The position numbers and the translations under genes are program-made. A DNA stretch of 64,000 nt, from the NCBI GenBank assembly GCA_021801025.1, contig JAJYYK010000004.1, positions 1 to 64,000 of the forward strand. The letters are read 5' to 3'. Of the stretch, positions 46,247 through 57,308 are shown one piece after another; position 1 is the stretch's first letter; each line of letters opens with the position of its first letter. Under the pieces are notes generated by a model. That model saw only the letters and a program-made list of their open reading frames with translations, was not told where the DNA came from and made no database searches. Source of the stretch: Pseudomonadota bacterium (lineage in GTDB: Bacteria > Pseudomonadota > Gammaproteobacteria > Burkholderiales > Sulfuriferulaceae).

Positions 46247-47275
46247 TCAATGAATCAAGAACGCAAACGGAGTTTGCATGACTGCGCCGACCAGCAATAA
46301 CCAAACCAGCGTAACAGGAATAAACACTTTCCAACCCAGGCGCATAATCTGATCATAACGATAACGGGGGAACGTAGCACGAAACCAAAGGAACAAGAAC
46401 AAGACAAAACCAATTTTACCCAATAGCCAGAAAATACCGGGTAGCCATGTGAATGGCGCAACATCAAATAAAGGATCCCAACCGCCTAAAAACAGCAGCG
46501 ATGTCAACGTCGCAATTAAAATCATATTGGCATATTCAGCCAGGAAAAATATGGCGAATGCCATGCCGGAGTACTCTACGTGAAAACCGGCAACGATTTC
46601 CGATTCGCCTTCGGCCACATCGAATGGCGCACGGTTGGTTTCAGCCAACCCGGAAATTAAATATACGATGAACATGGGAAACAGCGGTAACCAGTACCAG
46701 CGGAATACGCCGCCCAACTGTGCGTTAACGATATGGACCAAATTCAAGCTGTGTGCGGCCATCAAGACGCCTACCAATGCAAATCCCATTGCAATTTCAT
46801 AAGAAACAATCTGCGCTGCCGACCGCAAACTGCCTAAAAAAGCGTATTTTGAATTAGACGCCCAACCTGCAACCACCACGCCATAGACCCCCATGGAAGT
46901 AATTGCCAGGATGTACAATAAACCGGCATCCACATTCGCCAATACCAGCTCAGGTGAAAACGGAATGACTGCCCATGCCGCCAAAGCTGGCGCAATCGTT
47001 AACACAGGAGCCAAAACAAACAAAAATTTATTTGCCCCTGATGGAACGATGATCTCCTTCATCAACAACTTCACTGCATCGGCGATAGGCTGCAATAACC
47101 CCTTATAGCCCACACGATTTGGTCCGATACGCACCTGCATGTAACCGATTACTTTACGCTCGGCATAAGTCAAATAGGCCACAGCCACCATCAGTGGTGC
47201 CACAATCACTACAATTTTTACCAGCACCCAGATTGCAGGCCAAGCCATACCAAACAAACCTTGAAAATAGGTCAT
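46247..47275 (-). CDS. nuoH: NADH-quinone oxidoreductase subunit H
   Basis: Membrane subunit that builds the quinone chamber with NuoB and NuoD. 342 residues, eight helices. [40 protein letters not shown] with the charged loop facing quinone; [18 protein letters not shown]. Separated from nuoG by one base. Confidence 0.97.
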   Translation of the reverse strand: MTYFQGLFGMAWPAIWVLVKIVVIVAPLMVAVAYLTYAERKVIGYMQVRIGPNRVGYKGLLQPIADAVKLLMKEIIVPSGANKFLFVLAPVLTIAPALAAWAVIPFSPELVLANVDAGLLYILAITSMGVYGVVVAGWASNSKYAFLGSLRSAAQIVSYEIAMGFALVGVLMAAHSLNLVHIVNAQLGGVFRWYWLPLFPMFIVYLISGLAETNRAPFDVAEGESEIVAGFHVEYSGMAFAIFFLAEYANMILIATLTSLLFLGGWDPLFDVAPFTWLPGIFWLLGKIGFVLFLFLWFRATFPRYRYDQIMRLGWKVFIPVTLVWLLLVGAVMQTPFAFLIH

Positions 47276-47276
47276 G

Positions 47277-49622
47277 CTAGACTCGCTCCACGCTGATTTC
47301 GCCCATCATTGCACCCAACTTCGTGCTTGGGTACAAGGCTGCAGGGACATGCACGCAATCCATCGCCATGCGCTCGTTTACCATTATTTTTACCACAGCC
47401 GAATATTCCCCCTGCCTGACACGTACTTCTGTCCCTGAATCCAGCCCCCATTGTTTCAACAGGTCAGGGTGAACTGAAGCCACTTCTTCCAACACAGCAG
47501 TACGTGTCCGTTGCAACACTTCGGCGTGACGCACCATCGCATCCGTACGGTACATCGGTACATCGCCCAGTCGTGTCAAAGCATTCCCCACCGAGACGTC
47601 GTCCACTTCGAGCTTCGACAAGACGTTATTTAATGCGCCTTCAGCAAGTTTACCTTCAGGCAACACCACTTTACGTATCGATTCCACATCATCATAATCG
47701 AATCCGGTTAAACCCAGCAGCGTGCCCAATACACGCAAGATTTTCCACGCGGGCCGTGTCTCACCCAAAGGCGCAACTGTCCCATTAAAGGACTGCACAC
47801 ATCCTTCTGTGTTCACAAAAGTACCCGCTGTTTCGCTAAACGGCGCAATCGGCAACAACACATCCACGCCATCCAAATTAGCAGGTTTGTAAGCCGTCAT
47901 CATCACCACCATATCAGCCTGCTGCAGCGCAGCCAGGGTGAGCGCCGGGTTGTTGCAGTCATTTTCCGGCTCAATGCCCAACAACAAATACGCTTTTCGT
48001 GGCACTGACCAGAAACCTGCAAGCGGTTCACCGGTTTTCAACGGAACGGCTTGCGCAACGTATGCCCCCACACTGTTCGCCGCCTCACCCAACACCCCCA
48101 ACCTGGCACCAGACAGTTCAGCAATCGCCTGCGCCAGTACATGCAAATCGCCATATTGCTCATGGTGCAGCGCCAGATTCCCCAGCAACACGGCTTTGCG
48201 CTCACCATGCATGAAGTCTTTCGCTATCCCCTGCGCTAATGCATCGGGCACTACCTTGCCCAATCCTTGAGCAAGGTCAGGAGGCAAAGCTCGCCCAGAC
48301 AATTCTGCCATAGCCACCAACACCTGAGCCAAACAATTCACCATCGCCTGCGGTGGCACAATGGCCTTGTGTGCAAGCTTCATCAACAGATCATCATCGA
48401 CAGGATTAATCACACTAAACTGGGCACCGTGCCTGACTGCGACACGTAAACGGTGCGCCATCAGAGGGTGATCCTGCCGCAAGCGGCTCCCAACGAGCAA
48501 CACACTGTCCAGCGTATTGAGTTCAGACACCGGCATCCCCAACCACGGCGCGCCCAGCCTGTTACCATCACGGCTAAAATCAGCCTGTCGGGGACGTGCA
48601 TCTACATGCGGCGAGCCCAAAGTACGCACCAGCTTTTGCAACAAAAACAATTCTTCCAAAGTTTGATTCGGATTGGCCAAGGCTGCAACGCTGTCCGCGC
48701 CATGGTCACGTTGAATGTCTTTCAATCCATTTGCCACATATTCCAAGGCAGTTTGCCAACCCACATTTTGCCAAACCCCACCCTGTTTTAACATGGGTTG
48801 TGTCAAACGTTCAGGTGAGTTCAAGCCCTCATAAGAAAAACGATCCTTATCCGACAACCAGCATTCGTTAATCGATTCATTTTCCAAAGGCAAAATCCGC
48901 ATCACGCGATTGTTTTTGACATGGACCGCCAAATTACTCCCTAAACTGTCATGTGGGCTAACTGAACGACGACGCGACAATTCCCATGTACGCGCTGTAT
49001 AACGGAAGGGCTTGCTTGTTAAGGCACCCACCGGGCACAAATCGATAATATTGCCTGACAATTCTGAATCAATGGTGCTGTCTATGTAGGGCATAATCTG
49101 GGAATGTTCACCACGACCAGTCTGCCCCATTTCCATGATGCCAGCGATTTCCTGACCAAACCGGACACAACGGGTGCAATGGATGCAACGGGTCATGTCT
49201 GTCGCGACCAGAGGGCCCAAATATTTTTCCGTGACCACCCGCTTGACTTCCTGGTAACGGGATGCCACCCCACCATAACCCACGGCCAAATCCTGTAGCG
49301 AGCACTCACCTCCCTGATCGCAGATCGGGCAATCCAGCGGATGATTAATCAGCAAGAACTCCATTACCCCTTTTTGGGCTTTAATCGCATAATCCGAGCG
49401 GGTAAACACCTTCATGCCATCGGTGATCGGTGTCGCACAGGCTGGCAACGGCTTGGCTGCTTTTTCCACCTGTACCAGACACATGCGACAATTCGCAGCG
49501 ATGGATAATTTTTTGTGGTAGCAAAAATGTGGAATATAAATTCCTACCTGTGCTGCCGCATCCATAATGGTGCCACCGGCTGGCGTTGTTACTTTTTGAC
49601 CGTCAATTTCAATTTCCAGCAT
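47277..49622 (-). CDS. nuoG: NADH-quinone oxidoreductase subunit G
   Basis: Large iron-sulfur subunit of the electron-input module. 781 residues from ATG 49622 (GGTG upstream; GTG 49631 is an open alternative). The N-terminal 2Fe-2S domain has [20 protein letters not shown]; the next cluster region has [18 protein letters not shown]; a 4Fe-4S ferredoxin-like pair [16 protein letters not shown] follows. The rest is a molybdopterin-oxidoreductase-like domain without cofactor. It follows nuoF by 9 bp from this start. Confidence 0.97.
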   Translation of the reverse strand: MLEIEIDGQKVTTPAGGTIMDAAAQVGIYIPHFCYHKKLSIAANCRMCLVQVEKAAKPLPACATPITDGMKVFTRSDYAIKAQKGVMEFLLINHPLDCPICDQGGECSLQDLAVGYGGVASRYQEVKRVVTEKYLGPLVATDMTRCIHCTRCVRFGQEIAGIMEMGQTGRGEHSQIMPYIDSTIDSELSGNIIDLCPVGALTSKPFRYTARTWELSRRRSVSPHDSLGSNLAVHVKNNRVMRILPLENESINECWLSDKDRFSYEGLNSPERLTQPMLKQGGVWQNVGWQTALEYVANGLKDIQRDHGADSVAALANPNQTLEELFLLQKLVRTLGSPHVDARPRQADFSRDGNRLGAPWLGMPVSELNTLDSVLLVGSRLRQDHPLMAHRLRVAVRHGAQFSVINPVDDDLLMKLAHKAIVPPQAMVNCLAQVLVAMAELSGRALPPDLAQGLGKVVPDALAQGIAKDFMHGERKAVLLGNLALHHEQYGDLHVLAQAIAELSGARLGVLGEAANSVGAYVAQAVPLKTGEPLAGFWSVPRKAYLLLGIEPENDCNNPALTLAALQQADMVVMMTAYKPANLDGVDVLLPIAPFSETAGTFVNTEGCVQSFNGTVAPLGETRPAWKILRVLGTLLGLTGFDYDDVESIRKVVLPEGKLAEGALNNVLSKLEVDDVSVGNALTRLGDVPMYRTDAMVRHAEVLQRTRTAVLEEVASVHPDLLKQWGLDSGTEVRVRQGEYSAVVKIMVNERMAMDCVHVPAALYPSTKLGAMMGEISVERV

Positions 49623-49631
49623 TTTTTTCAC

Positions 49632-50906
49632 CTACACCATACATTTGCCGTGTTCGATATGATATTCGAACTCGTGCCGGTAATGTTTCAACATTGCTTG
49701 TACCGGTGCCGCAGCGGCATCGCCCAAAGCACAAATTGTGCGGCCACCTATGTTATGTGCCACATCGTCCAACAGTGCCAAATCTTCCACACGGCCCTGA
49801 CCGTGCTCAATGCGATGTATCACGCGATACATCCAGCCTGTACCTTCGCGACAGGGTGTACATTGCCCACACGATTCTTCATAATAAAAATACGACAACC
49901 GCTCCAGTGCCTTCACCATACAGACTGTCTCATCCATAATAATGACTGAACCGGCACCCAGCGCCGAACCGGCTTTAGCGATGGAATCATAGTCCATGGT
50001 GCAATTCATCATCGTTTCTGCTGGCACCACCGGGGTTGAGGACCCCCCCGGAATACACGCTTTAAATTGGTGCCCGCCACGCATTCCACCAGCCATTTCC
50101 AGCAACTCGGCGAATGGAGTACCCATACCCACTTCATAATTACCGGGGCGATTCACATGACCTGACACGGAAAATATTTTGGTTCCGCCATTATTGGGTT
50201 TGCCCAGCTCAAGGAATTTTTGCCCGCCCTCGCGAATAATATAAGGAATACTGGCAAAAGTTTCTGTGTTGTTAATTGTTGTGGGTTTGCCATACAAGCC
50301 AAAACTCGCTGGGAATGGTGGTTTAAAGCGGGGCTGGCCTTTTTTTCCTTCCAGGGATTCTAATAATGCGGTTTCCTCGCCACATATGTATGCGCCATAG
50401 CCGTGATGGTTAAACAAATCAAAACTAAACTCCGTCCCGAAAATCCGCTCGCCCAAATAGCCGCCCGCACGCGCTTCGGCCAAAGCCAGCTCCATACGTT
50501 CGTAGGCTTGCCAGATTTCACCATGGATATAATTATAAGCCCGCTGAACACCCATCGTGTAAGCAGCAATCGCCATGCCTTCAATCAGTGCATGCGGGTT
50601 CAGCATCAAGATGTCACGGTCTTTAAAAGTGCCTGGTTCACCCTCATCGGAATTACACACCAAATATTTCTCGCCCTGATAATGACGTGGCATGAAACTC
50701 CATTTTAAACCCGTCGGAAAACCCGCTCCGCCGCGACCGCGCAGCGCCGATTTTTTAACTTCTGCAATGATATGTTCTGCCGATATTTTTTCAGTCAACA
50801 CTTTGCGTAATGCCGCATAACCACCGTGTGCCACATAGGTTTCCAGCTTCCATGACTCAGGAAGATGCGCTGTATTGAAAATAACCTCACCACCGACTCT
50901 TACCAT
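49632..50906 (-). CDS. nuoF: NADH-quinone oxidoreductase subunit F (FMN/NADH binding)
   Basis: Binds NADH and FMN and cluster N3. 424 residues. [17 protein letters not shown] is the FMN/NAD glycine-rich loop; [39 protein letters not shown]; 4Fe-4S motif [16 protein letters not shown] near residue 350. ATG 50906. Follows nuoE by 40 bp. Confidence 0.98.
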   Translation of the reverse strand: MVRVGGEVIFNTAHLPESWKLETYVAHGGYAALRKVLTEKISAEHIIAEVKKSALRGRGGAGFPTGLKWSFMPRHYQGEKYLVCNSDEGEPGTFKDRDILMLNPHALIEGMAIAAYTMGVQRAYNYIHGEIWQAYERMELALAEARAGGYLGERIFGTEFSFDLFNHHGYGAYICGEETALLESLEGKKGQPRFKPPFPASFGLYGKPTTINNTETFASIPYIIREGGQKFLELGKPNNGGTKIFSVSGHVNRPGNYEVGMGTPFAELLEMAGGMRGGHQFKACIPGGSSTPVVPAETMMNCTMDYDSIAKAGSALGAGSVIIMDETVCMVKALERLSYFYYEESCGQCTPCREGTGWMYRVIHRIEHGQGRVEDLALLDDVAHNIGGRTICALGDAAAAPVQAMLKHYRHEFEYHIEHGKCMV

Positions 50907-50946
50907 TTCATGAACCTCAACCGATTCGTCATTTTTAAATTTGGCA

Positions 50947-51438
50947 TCATTTTACTTCACCGCCTGATTTTAATTCATCCAGTAACGCATCAATTTTATC
51001 TGGTGTGAGCTCACCTTCCATACGATGATTATTGACCAGACACAGTGGTGCATCACCACAAGCGCCCATGCATTCGCCTTCTTTCAAAGTAAACTGACCA
51101 TCAGCTGTGGTTTCGCCAAAGCCGCATCCCAAACGGTGCTGGAGATGCTCGGCAATTTCTGGTGCGCCCATCAACATACAAGAAATATTGGTACAGAGCG
51201 TGACTTTGTGTTTTCCTACCGGTTGCGTGTCATACATATTATAGAAGCTGGCCACCTCATACACAGCAATCGCCGGCATGTTCAAATAAACTGCAATTTC
51301 ATCCATGACCCCAGTGGATAACCAACCCTGTTCAACTTGTGCGATGCGCAGGGCCGACATCACAGCAGACTGCCGCTGATCGGCCGGGTATTTTGCAATT
51401 TCATGATCGATTTGCGCTAACGATTCTGGAGATAACAT
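50947..51438 (-). CDS. nuoE: NADH-quinone oxidoreductase subunit E
   Basis: Thioredoxin-fold 2Fe-2S subunit (cluster N1a). 163 residues. The four Cys ligands are in CTNISC (first and last Cys) and [12 protein letters not shown]-terminal helical domain with [37 protein letters not shown] before the fold. Separated from nuoD by a 93-bp gap without a clear promoter. Confidence 0.97.
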   Translation of the reverse strand: MLSPESLAQIDHEIAKYPADQRQSAVMSALRIAQVEQGWLSTGVMDEIAVYLNMPAIAVYEVASFYNMYDTQPVGKHKVTLCTNISCMLMGAPEIAEHLQHRLGCGFGETTADGQFTLKEGECMGACGDAPLCLVNNHRMEGELTPDKIDALLDELKSGGEVK

Positions 51439-51531
51439 TCAAGCACCTTTAATCTTTTCATGAGATTTTTATACAATGAGCACATCCGCATCATGTAAAA
51501 ATCTCTTTACAAAACAAACACCTCTAAAATA

Positions 51532-52785
51532 TCAGCGATCAATCTCACCAAACACAATATCTTGTGTGCCAATAATGGCTACCACGTCTGCGATCATGTG
51601 TCCGCGTGCCATTTCATCCAGCGCCGCCAAATGAGCGTACCCCGGTGCACGGATCTTCATACGATAGGGTTTGTTCGCCCCATCCGAAATCATGTAAATA
51701 CCAAACTCACCCTTGGGATGCTCTACCGCCGCATAAACCTCGCCCTCCGGCACATGCATGCCTTCAGTAAACAGTTTAAAATGATGGATCATGGCTTCCA
51801 TGTTTTGCTTCATGTCTAACCGGGAAGGGGGTGCCACTTTGGTGTTGTCCGACATCACCGGACCGGGGTGGTGCTGCAACCATGTGATACATTGCTTGAT
51901 AATACGGTTGGATTGCCGCATTTCTTCCATGCGCACCAAATAGCGATCATAACAATCGCCCGTTACGCCCACGGGAATATCGAATTCCAGGCGGTCATAA
52001 ACTTCATAGGGCTGTTTTTTACGCAAATCCCAAGCCACACCGGAGCCGCGCAGCATGGGCCCTGAAAAACCTAATGCCAAAGCCCGCTCCGGGCTGACCA
52101 CACCGATCCCTACAGTACGCTGTTTCCAAATCCGGTTATCTGTCAGCAATGTTTCATATTCATCCACATACGTATCAAAACGGCGGGTGAAGTCTTCAAT
52201 AAAATCCAGCAGCGAACCCTGGCGATTTGCGTTCATTTCTCGCACAGCGGCTGCATCATGAATTTTGGAAGCCTGATACTGGGGCATGGTGTCCGGCAAA
52301 TCACGGTAGACACCACCTGGACGATAATAGGCAGCATGAAGCCGCGCGCCAGACACCGCCTCATAACAATCCATCAAATCCTCACGCTCACGAAAAGCAT
52401 AGAGAAACACGGTCATGGCACCGACGTCCAAAGCATGAGCGCCCAGCCAAAGCAAATGATTCAGGATGCGGGTAATTTCGTCAAACATGACCCGAATATA
52501 CTGCGCCCGTTCCGGGACAGCCAAATTAAGCAACTTTTCTACCGCCATGACATAAGCATGTTCGTTGCTCATCATGGACACATAATCAAGACGATCCATA
52601 TAAGGCAGATTCTGCAAAAAAGTTTTACTTTCTGCCAATTTTTCTGTGCCGCGATGCAATAAGCCAATATGCGGGTCGGCGCGCTCAACCACTTCACCAT
52701 CCAACTCCAGCACCAGGCGCAACACACCATGCGCTGCAGGGTGCTGCGGACCAAAATTCATGGTGTAATTACGAATTTCTGCCAT
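51532..52785 (-). CDS. nuoD: NADH-quinone oxidoreductase subunit D (quinone site)
   Basis: [NiFe]-hydrogenase-like subunit that with NuoB binds quinone. 417 residues. [20 protein letters not shown] includes the conserved His at the quinone site; [31 protein letters not shown] terminus [18 protein letters not shown]. Not fused with NuoC, unlike in E. coli. Follows nuoC by 3 bp. Confidence 0.98.
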   Translation of the reverse strand: MAEIRNYTMNFGPQHPAAHGVLRLVLELDGEVVERADPHIGLLHRGTEKLAESKTFLQNLPYMDRLDYVSMMSNEHAYVMAVEKLLNLAVPERAQYIRVMFDEITRILNHLLWLGAHALDVGAMTVFLYAFREREDLMDCYEAVSGARLHAAYYRPGGVYRDLPDTMPQYQASKIHDAAAVREMNANRQGSLLDFIEDFTRRFDTYVDEYETLLTDNRIWKQRTVGIGVVSPERALALGFSGPMLRGSGVAWDLRKKQPYEVYDRLEFDIPVGVTGDCYDRYLVRMEEMRQSNRIIKQCITWLQHHPGPVMSDNTKVAPPSRLDMKQNMEAMIHHFKLFTEGMHVPEGEVYAAVEHPKGEFGIYMISDGANKPYRMKIRAPGYAHLAALDEMARGHMIADVVAIIGTQDIVFGEIDR

Positions 52786-52788
52786 GGC

Positions 52789-53385
52789 TCATGCCTCTCC
52801 ATAGTTTGGTTCGCGCACAATACGCGGCGTGATTTCACGTGGCGCAATGCTGACCGGTTGATAAATCACTCTGCGTGTCGCTTCGTCATAACGCATTTCC
52901 ACCTCACCCGAAACCGGGAAATCTTTGCGGAATGGATGGCCCACAAAACCATAATCCGTCAAAATACGACGCAAATCAGGGTGCCCTTCAAAAACGATCC
53001 CAAACAGGTCAAAAGCTTCACGCTCATACCAATTGGCAGACGGCCAAACCGGAACCACGCTGGAAACAAGCGGGAAATCATCGTGTTCGACGAACGTACG
53101 CACACGTACTCGCCGGTTTTTCGAAATCGAAAGCAGGTGATAGACCACAGCAAAACGTCCAGCCTGCCATTCACCTTCGCGGTAGTGGGCATAGTCCACG
53201 CCACACAGGTCAATTAATTGCTCAAAACGCAAAGCGGGGTGATCTCGCAGCGTGGTCATTACCGCCAACAAATCCTTCGCATGGATTTCTACCGTCACTT
53301 CATCCAGCACTTCAACCTGACGCAGCACTTTCGAACCCAGTGCAGTCAGCAAAGACACCGATAAACTTTCCAATGATGCATTCAT
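52789..53385 (-). CDS. nuoC: NADH-quinone oxidoreductase subunit C
   Basis: 30-kDa peripheral-arm subunit. 198 residues from ATG 53385 (GGGG upstream; a TTG start at 53400 would add five). [20 protein letters not shown] and the family signature [20 protein letters not shown], then [20 protein letters not shown]. Ends directly before nuoD. Confidence 0.97.
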   Translation of the reverse strand: MNASLESLSVSLLTALGSKVLRQVEVLDEVTVEIHAKDLLAVMTTLRDHPALRFEQLIDLCGVDYAHYREGEWQAGRFAVVYHLLSISKNRRVRVRTFVEHDDFPLVSSVVPVWPSANWYEREAFDLFGIVFEGHPDLRRILTDYGFVGHPFRKDFPVSGEVEMRYDEATRRVIYQPVSIAPREITPRIVREPNYGEA

Positions 53386-53403
53386 AGCCACACGCCCCAA
53401 AAA

Positions 53404-53880
53404 TTATCGTGCAATGGTATTGGTACGTTTAATCCGGTTTTGCAACTGGATAATGCCGTATAACAATGCCTCTGCCGTCGGTGGGCACCCCGGCACATAA
53501 ATATCTACCGGCACAATCCGATCGCAGCCTCGCACCACAGAATAGGAGTAATGGTAGTAACCGCCACCGTTGGCACATGACCCCATCGAAATCACCCAGC
53601 GCGGCTCCGCCATCTGATCATAAACTTTGCGCAACGCCGGTGCCATTTTGTTACATAAGGTACCCGCCACAATCATCACATCTGATTGACGCGGACTACC
53701 CCGAAATACCACACCGAACCGGTCCAGATCATAACGTGCGGCCCCAGCTTGCATCATTTCTACAGCGCAGCATGCCAAACCAAAAGTCATGGGCCACAAT
53801 GAACCCGTGCGCATCCAGTTAATCAGTTTGTCAGCGGAGGCGGTGACAAACCCCTGTTCCAAAACGCCTTCTATTCCCAT
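53404..53880 (-). CDS. nuoB: NADH-quinone oxidoreductase subunit B (cluster N2)
   Basis: Carries the terminal 4Fe-4S cluster N2 that reduces quinone. 158 residues. Tandem Cys in [18 protein letters not shown], third Cys in [18 protein letters not shown] and fourth in [20 protein letters not shown] 53880 has AAAGGAG upstream and overlaps the nuoA end by 10 bp; the upstream ATG 53901 lacks a ribosome site. Confidence 0.97.
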   Translation of the reverse strand: MGIEGVLEQGFVTASADKLINWMRTGSLWPMTFGLACCAVEMMQAGAARYDLDRFGVVFRGSPRQSDVMIVAGTLCNKMAPALRKVYDQMAEPRWVISMGSCANGGGYYHYSYSVVRGCDRIVPVDIYVPGCPPTAEALLYGIIQLQNRIKRTNTIAR

Positions 53881-54227
53881 TCTAGCGCTCCTTTTTTCCA
53901 TTCATAGACAAAGCCAACTACCAGAATACCTAAAAACAGCACCATCGCAAGATAGCCAAACAAACCTATTTCCGGCAACACGATCGCCCAAGGGAACAAA
54001 AATGCAATTTCCAAATCAAACAGAATGAATAATATCGCCACAAGATAATAGCGCACATCGAATTTCATCCGTGCATCTTCAAAGGCATTAAACCCGCATT
54101 CGTAAGGTGATAATTTTTCCGCGTCAGGACGGTTGGGCGCCAGCAACCAACCCATCAAGATAGGGACGACGCCTACCAACAACCCGACCAGAACGAATAC
54201 CAGTACAGGAAAATAATTATCCAGCAT
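53871..54227 (-). CDS. nuoA: NADH-quinone oxidoreductase subunit A
   Basis: First nuo gene; small membrane subunit near the quinone chamber. 118 residues, three helices, with the conserved loop [20 protein letters not shown] and helix 2 [21 protein letters not shown] strong GAGGAGG precedes ATG 54227. The 257-bp leader between tRNA-Leu and nuoA contains no gene that I can see. Confidence 0.97.
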   Translation of the reverse strand: MLDNYFPVLVFVLVGLLVGVVPILMGWLLAPNRPDAEKLSPYECGFNAFEDARMKFDVRYYLVAILFILFDLEIAFLFPWAIVLPEIGLFGYLAMVLFLGILVVGFVYEWKKGALEWE

Positions 54228-54484
54228 GACGAACCTCCTCTGTTACGGCCATTATTCAGACGCAAGTTTGCAAGCTACGGTGCTCAATGATGGTGCCACC
54301 CCAACAAATTATGAAACTTGTTGCACCGCTCCGTATCCGGGATATGGTGTCATCGGTGTTGCACATCAAACCACCGCAAAATCGGCTTGCTGCATAACTT
54401 GGGGTTCATTTGTTCAGAACGACCCTTACCATGTCATTATGAATGCAATTGCGTCTTAAATCTGTTTCGCTTTGAAAACAATCC

Positions 54485-54569
54485 TGGTGCCGACGGCGAG
54501 ACTCGAACTCGCACAGCTTACGCCACTACCCCCTCAAGATAGCGTGTCTACCAATTTCACCACGTCGGC
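54485..54569 (-). tRNA. leuU: tRNA-Leu (anticodon GAG)
   Basis: 85 nt on the minus strand with encoded CCA. Acceptor stem GCCGACG / CGTCGGC; anticodon stem-loop CTATCTTGAGGGGGTAG with GAG in the loop; long variable arm as in class II tRNAs; T-loop GAGTTCGAGTCTC. Same position (secG-tRNA-Leu-nuo) as in many proteobacteria. Probably cut out of a transcript that starts at tpiA. Confidence 0.95.
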
Positions 54570-54579
54570 CTATTTGACA

Positions 54580-54600
54580 GGACGGAAAGATACACCGTCC
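54580..54600 (-). other. Hairpin between secG and tRNA-Leu
   Basis: GGACGG / CCGTCC with a 9-nt loop, 18 bp after the secG stop and 11 bp before the tRNA 5' end. There is no U-run, so a processing signal or partial terminator is more likely than a full stop. Confidence 0.4.
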
Positions 54601-54618
54601 CAATGCAACAACTCCTAA

Positions 54619-55026
54619 TTACTTGGGAATTTCCCCAGCTTTTGACTGGCCGTTGCTCGTAGCCGACTTACTTCCCTCTGCAGGCGGTGCGCTCACAGGG
54701 ACAGGGACGGCGGGTTTCATTGTTGGTAATGCCTTGGGCAAAGGAACCTGCATTTGCAGCGGCATTTGCGTCTGCATCACGCCCACTGCCGTGTGTTGCC
54801 GACTCGAAAGATACGTCAACAAAAGACTGGTGATAAAAAAAATCGTCGCCAAAATGGCTGTTGTTCTGCTCAAAAAATTGGCTGAACCTGAAGCACCGAA
54901 CAAGCTGCCCGAAGCCCCACTCCCAAACGAAGCCCCCATGTCGGCGCCCTTGCCTTGCTGTAGCAATACCATCACCACCAAAGCGACCGCCACCATCAGG
55001 TGCACTATCAAAACCAGCGTTTCCAA
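54619..55026 (-). CDS. secG: Preprotein translocase subunit SecG
   Basis: Third core subunit of the SecYEG channel. 135 residues. First helix LVLIVHLMVAVALVVMVLLQ, the universal GKGADMGASFGSGASGSLFG loop, second helix AILATIFFITSLLLTYL. The tail after residue 75 is Pro/Met/Gln/Ser-rich and longer than in E. coli (110 residues total). The start is TTG 55026 with AAAGGG 7 nt upstream, and no ATG nearby fits. Follows tpiA by 25 bp. Confidence 0.95.
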   Translation of the reverse strand: METLVLIVHLMVAVALVVMVLLQQGKGADMGASFGSGASGSLFGASGSANFLSRTTAILATIFFITSLLLTYLSSRQHTAVGVMQTQMPLQMQVPLPKALPTMKPAVPVPVSAPPAEGSKSATSNGQSKAGEIPK

Positions 55027-55051
55027 ATTTTAACCCTTTCAGCCAGCCTGT

Positions 55052-55819
55052 TCAAGAACAGGCTGCCTCACAAATCGCAACAAACTCAGCGGACACCAAA
55101 GAAGCGCCGCCCACCAAGCCACCATCTATATCTGGCATCGCGAACAATTCCGCTGCATTATCAGCTTTTACGCTTCCACCGTACACAATACGCAATTGCT
55201 CGGCCAACCCAGCATGATGCTGAGACAATCTTTGCCGGATGTACGCATGCACTGCCTGTGCCTGCCCGGGGCTGGCGGTTTTTCCTGTTCCAATTGCCCA
55301 CACAGGCTCATACGCCACCACAGCTTGCCAAAAACCGTCAATACCGGACACTTCCAGCACCGCGTCAATTTGACGCGCAATCACAGATTCTGTCACGCCC
55401 GACTCACGCTCCTGCAGCGTTTCACCCACACACAGAACCGGTATCAATCCAGCCATTTTAGCCGCCTGAAACTTGGCAGCTACCTCAAAATCAGTTTCCC
55501 CATACATGCCTCGTCGCTCGGAATGCCCAATCAACACATGACGACACCCGAAATCCTGCAACATACTGGCTGAAATTTCGCCGGTATAGGCACCTGACTT
55601 GTGTTGACTCACATTTTGCGCACCCCATGCAATGGATGAGCCATTCAGGATGGATTGCACTTGCGCAAAATAAGGTGCTGGCACGCACACCAACACTTCC
55701 AGACGAGATTGCGCACCGAGCTTCGCATCCAAACTTTCACGCAGTTGCGCAAGCAATATCTGGTTAGATTGCAGGCTACCGTGCATTTTCCAATTACCCG
55801 CGACCAGTTTTTGCCGCAT
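55052..55819 (-). CDS. tpiA: Triosephosphate isomerase
   Basis: Interconverts dihydroxyacetone phosphate and glyceraldehyde 3-phosphate. 255 residues, TIM barrel. Catalytic Lys in VAGNWKMHGS, electrophile His in CRHVLIGHSERRGMYGE, catalytic Glu in VVAYEPVWAIGTGKTASP, phosphate loop in IVYGGSVKADNAAEL. Start ATG 55819. First gene of the tpiA-secG-tRNA-nuo unit. Confidence 0.98.
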   Translation of the reverse strand: MRQKLVAGNWKMHGSLQSNQILLAQLRESLDAKLGAQSRLEVLVCVPAPYFAQVQSILNGSSIAWGAQNVSQHKSGAYTGEISASMLQDFGCRHVLIGHSERRGMYGETDFEVAAKFQAAKMAGLIPVLCVGETLQERESGVTESVIARQIDAVLEVSGIDGFWQAVVAYEPVWAIGTGKTASPGQAQAVHAYIRQRLSQHHAGLAEQLRIVYGGSVKADNAAELFAMPDIDGGLVGGASLVSAEFVAICEAACS

Positions 55820-55845
55820 GTCCCACCTCGATAATCAAACGCGCT

Positions 55846-55875
55846 ATAGTACACACTTTTTAGTCGTTTGGTCAA
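55846..55875 (-). promoter_or_regulatory. Sigma-70-type promoter for tpiA-secG-(tRNA-nuo)
   Basis: On the minus strand TTGACC (55870-55875), 18-nt spacer, TACTAT (55846-55851). Predicted start of transcription about 20 nt ahead of the tpiA ATG. Good -35 (5 of 6) and a fair -10. Confidence 0.65.
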
Positions 55876-55942
55876 TTGTTGTGCGAGATTTGATGTTTAC
55901 CGGGACAAGCGCACAGCAGTCGAATCAGCCCGATCCGATAAA

Positions 55943-55976
55943 CCGTCACAATTTTGTCATATCTTTAAGATAAACT
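55943..55976 (+). promoter_or_regulatory. PHO box and -10 for pstSCAB
   Basis: Two PhoB-type half sites, CGTCA at 55944-55948 and TGTCA at 55955-55959, lie in the same orientation exactly 11 bp apart, as in the CTGTCAT-N4 repeat of PHO boxes. TAAACT at 55971-55976 is a plausible -10. Located about 100 bp before pstS. Suggests induction by phosphate starvation. Confidence 0.65.
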
Positions 55977-56077
55977 CTGCGGAGTAATACTTATATTTTT
56001 TCGTGTGGTGATATTCCTCCTGTTTGAAATCACACCCTGGACTTTATACTCACCACATCAACCATGGAGATTAAATA

Positions 56078-57124
56078 ATGATCAATCTAACCACCTCACG
56101 CACCTTGCTTACAGCCCTGGCTTTAGGCTCCGCCCTAATGTCCGTCGCCCACGCGGGCGAAATGACGGGTGCCGGTTCAACTTTTGGCTACCCCATTTAC
56201 GCCAAATGGGCTGAAGCCTACAAAGCCAGTAGCGGCGTCAGCTTGAATTATCAATCGATAGGTTCCGGTGGCGGCATTAAACAAATCGAAGCCAATACAG
56301 TTGATTTTGGTGCCACGGACATGCCCCTTTCTCCCGAAACCCTGGCAAAAAATGGCCTCACACAATTCCCCACAGTGATTGGTGGGGTGGTACCTGTAGT
56401 AAATATACCCGGTGTTGCGCCCGGGAAAATGCATTTGAATGGCAAAACCCTGTCTGATATTTACATGGGGAAAGTGATTGCCTGGAATGATCCTGAAATT
56501 GTAGCCTTGAATAAAGGTTTGACATTACCCGCCACACACATCACGGTTGTACATCGTTCCGATGGCTCGGGCACCACATTTATTTTTACAAATTATTTAA
56601 GCAAGATCAGCCCGGACTGGAAAGAAAAAGTCGGCAATGACACCGCTGTGGCCTGGCCTGCAGGTGTCGGCGGCAAAGGCAACGAAGGTGTCGCATCATT
56701 TGTCAAGCAGATTCGGGGTTCTGTCGGTTATGTGGAATATGCTTATGCCAAACAAAATAAAATGGCCTACGTACTGATGCAAAACAAAGCAGGGCAGTAT
56801 GTTGCACCATTCGCAGCCAACATTCAAGCCGCCGCCGCAGGTGCAGATTGGGCTCATGTACCCGACTTCTATGAAATTCTGACCAACGAACCTGGCATGC
56901 AGAGCTGGCCGATTACCGGTGCCACCTTCATACTGATGCACAAAACAGCCAGCAAACCCGAAAATGCAAAAATCGTGCTGAAATTTTTTGACTGGGCTTA
57001 TGTCAACGGTGGCCAACTGGCAACAAGTCTGGATTATGTCACCCTGCCCAATTCAGTCACCAAACTCATTGAAACAAGTTGGACACAGAACATTCGTGAC
57101 AACAGCGGTAAAGCAATCTGGTAA
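56078..57124 (+). CDS. pstS: Phosphate ABC transporter substrate-binding protein PstS
   Basis: Periplasmic phosphate receptor. 348 residues with a signal peptide (cleavage near SVAHA-GE at about 26). EMTGAGSTFGYPIYAKWAEA, then SIGSGGGIKQIEANTVDFGA and TDMPLSPETLAK; phosphate-binding loop HRSDGSGTTFIFTNYLS; GVGGKGNEGVASFVKQ. TGGAGA precedes the ATG. Two strong hairpins separate it from pstC. Confidence 0.97.
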   Translation: MINLTTSRTLLTALALGSALMSVAHAGEMTGAGSTFGYPIYAKWAEAYKASSGVSLNYQSIGSGGGIKQIEANTVDFGATDMPLSPETLAKNGLTQFPTVIGGVVPVVNIPGVAPGKMHLNGKTLSDIYMGKVIAWNDPEIVALNKGLTLPATHITVVHRSDGSGTTFIFTNYLSKISPDWKEKVGNDTAVAWPAGVGGKGNEGVASFVKQIRGSVGYVEYAYAKQNKMAYVLMQNKAGQYVAPFAANIQAAAAGADWAHVPDFYEILTNEPGMQSWPITGATFILMHKTASKPENAKIVLKFFDWAYVNGGQLATSLDYVTLPNSVTKLIETSWTQNIRDNSGKAIW

Positions 57125-57138
57125 AATCATGCCGGGAT

Positions 57139-57173
57139 AAATGGGTGATGGTGCAAGCGCATATCACCCATTT
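57139..57173 (+). other. Hairpin after pstS
   Basis: Perfect 11-bp stem AAATGGGTGAT (57139-57149) / ATCACCCATTT (57163-57173), 14 bp after the pstS stop, without a T-run. Similar structures after binding-protein genes protect the upstream mRNA and raise its level over the permease genes. Confidence 0.6.
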
Positions 57174-57201
57174 GGCAGCTGACGCAATCAACTACTTTAA
57201 G

Positions 57202-57234
57202 GCTATAACAAAAAATTAAGCATTTTGTTATAGC
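57202..57234 (+). terminator. Second hairpin after pstS, possible attenuating terminator
   Basis: Perfect 12-bp stem GCTATAACAAAA (57202-57213) / TTTTGTTATAGC (57223-57234) with a 9-nt loop. The T-rich stretch begins about 9 bp later and is not directly attached, so termination is probably partial. Confidence 0.5.
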
Positions 57235-57273
57235 AAGGCGGTTATTTTTACAATTTTTTTTTGTTTGTCACGC

Positions 57274-57279
57274 TATAAT
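57274..57279 (+). promoter_or_regulatory. Possible internal -10 for pstC
   Basis: A perfect TATAAT lies 30 bp before the pstC ATG. I see no good -35 at 16-18 bp, only T-rich DNA, so an internal promoter is uncertain. Confidence 0.35.
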
Positions 57280-57308
57280 TGCACCCAATTTCGTTAATGG
57301 AAATACCA

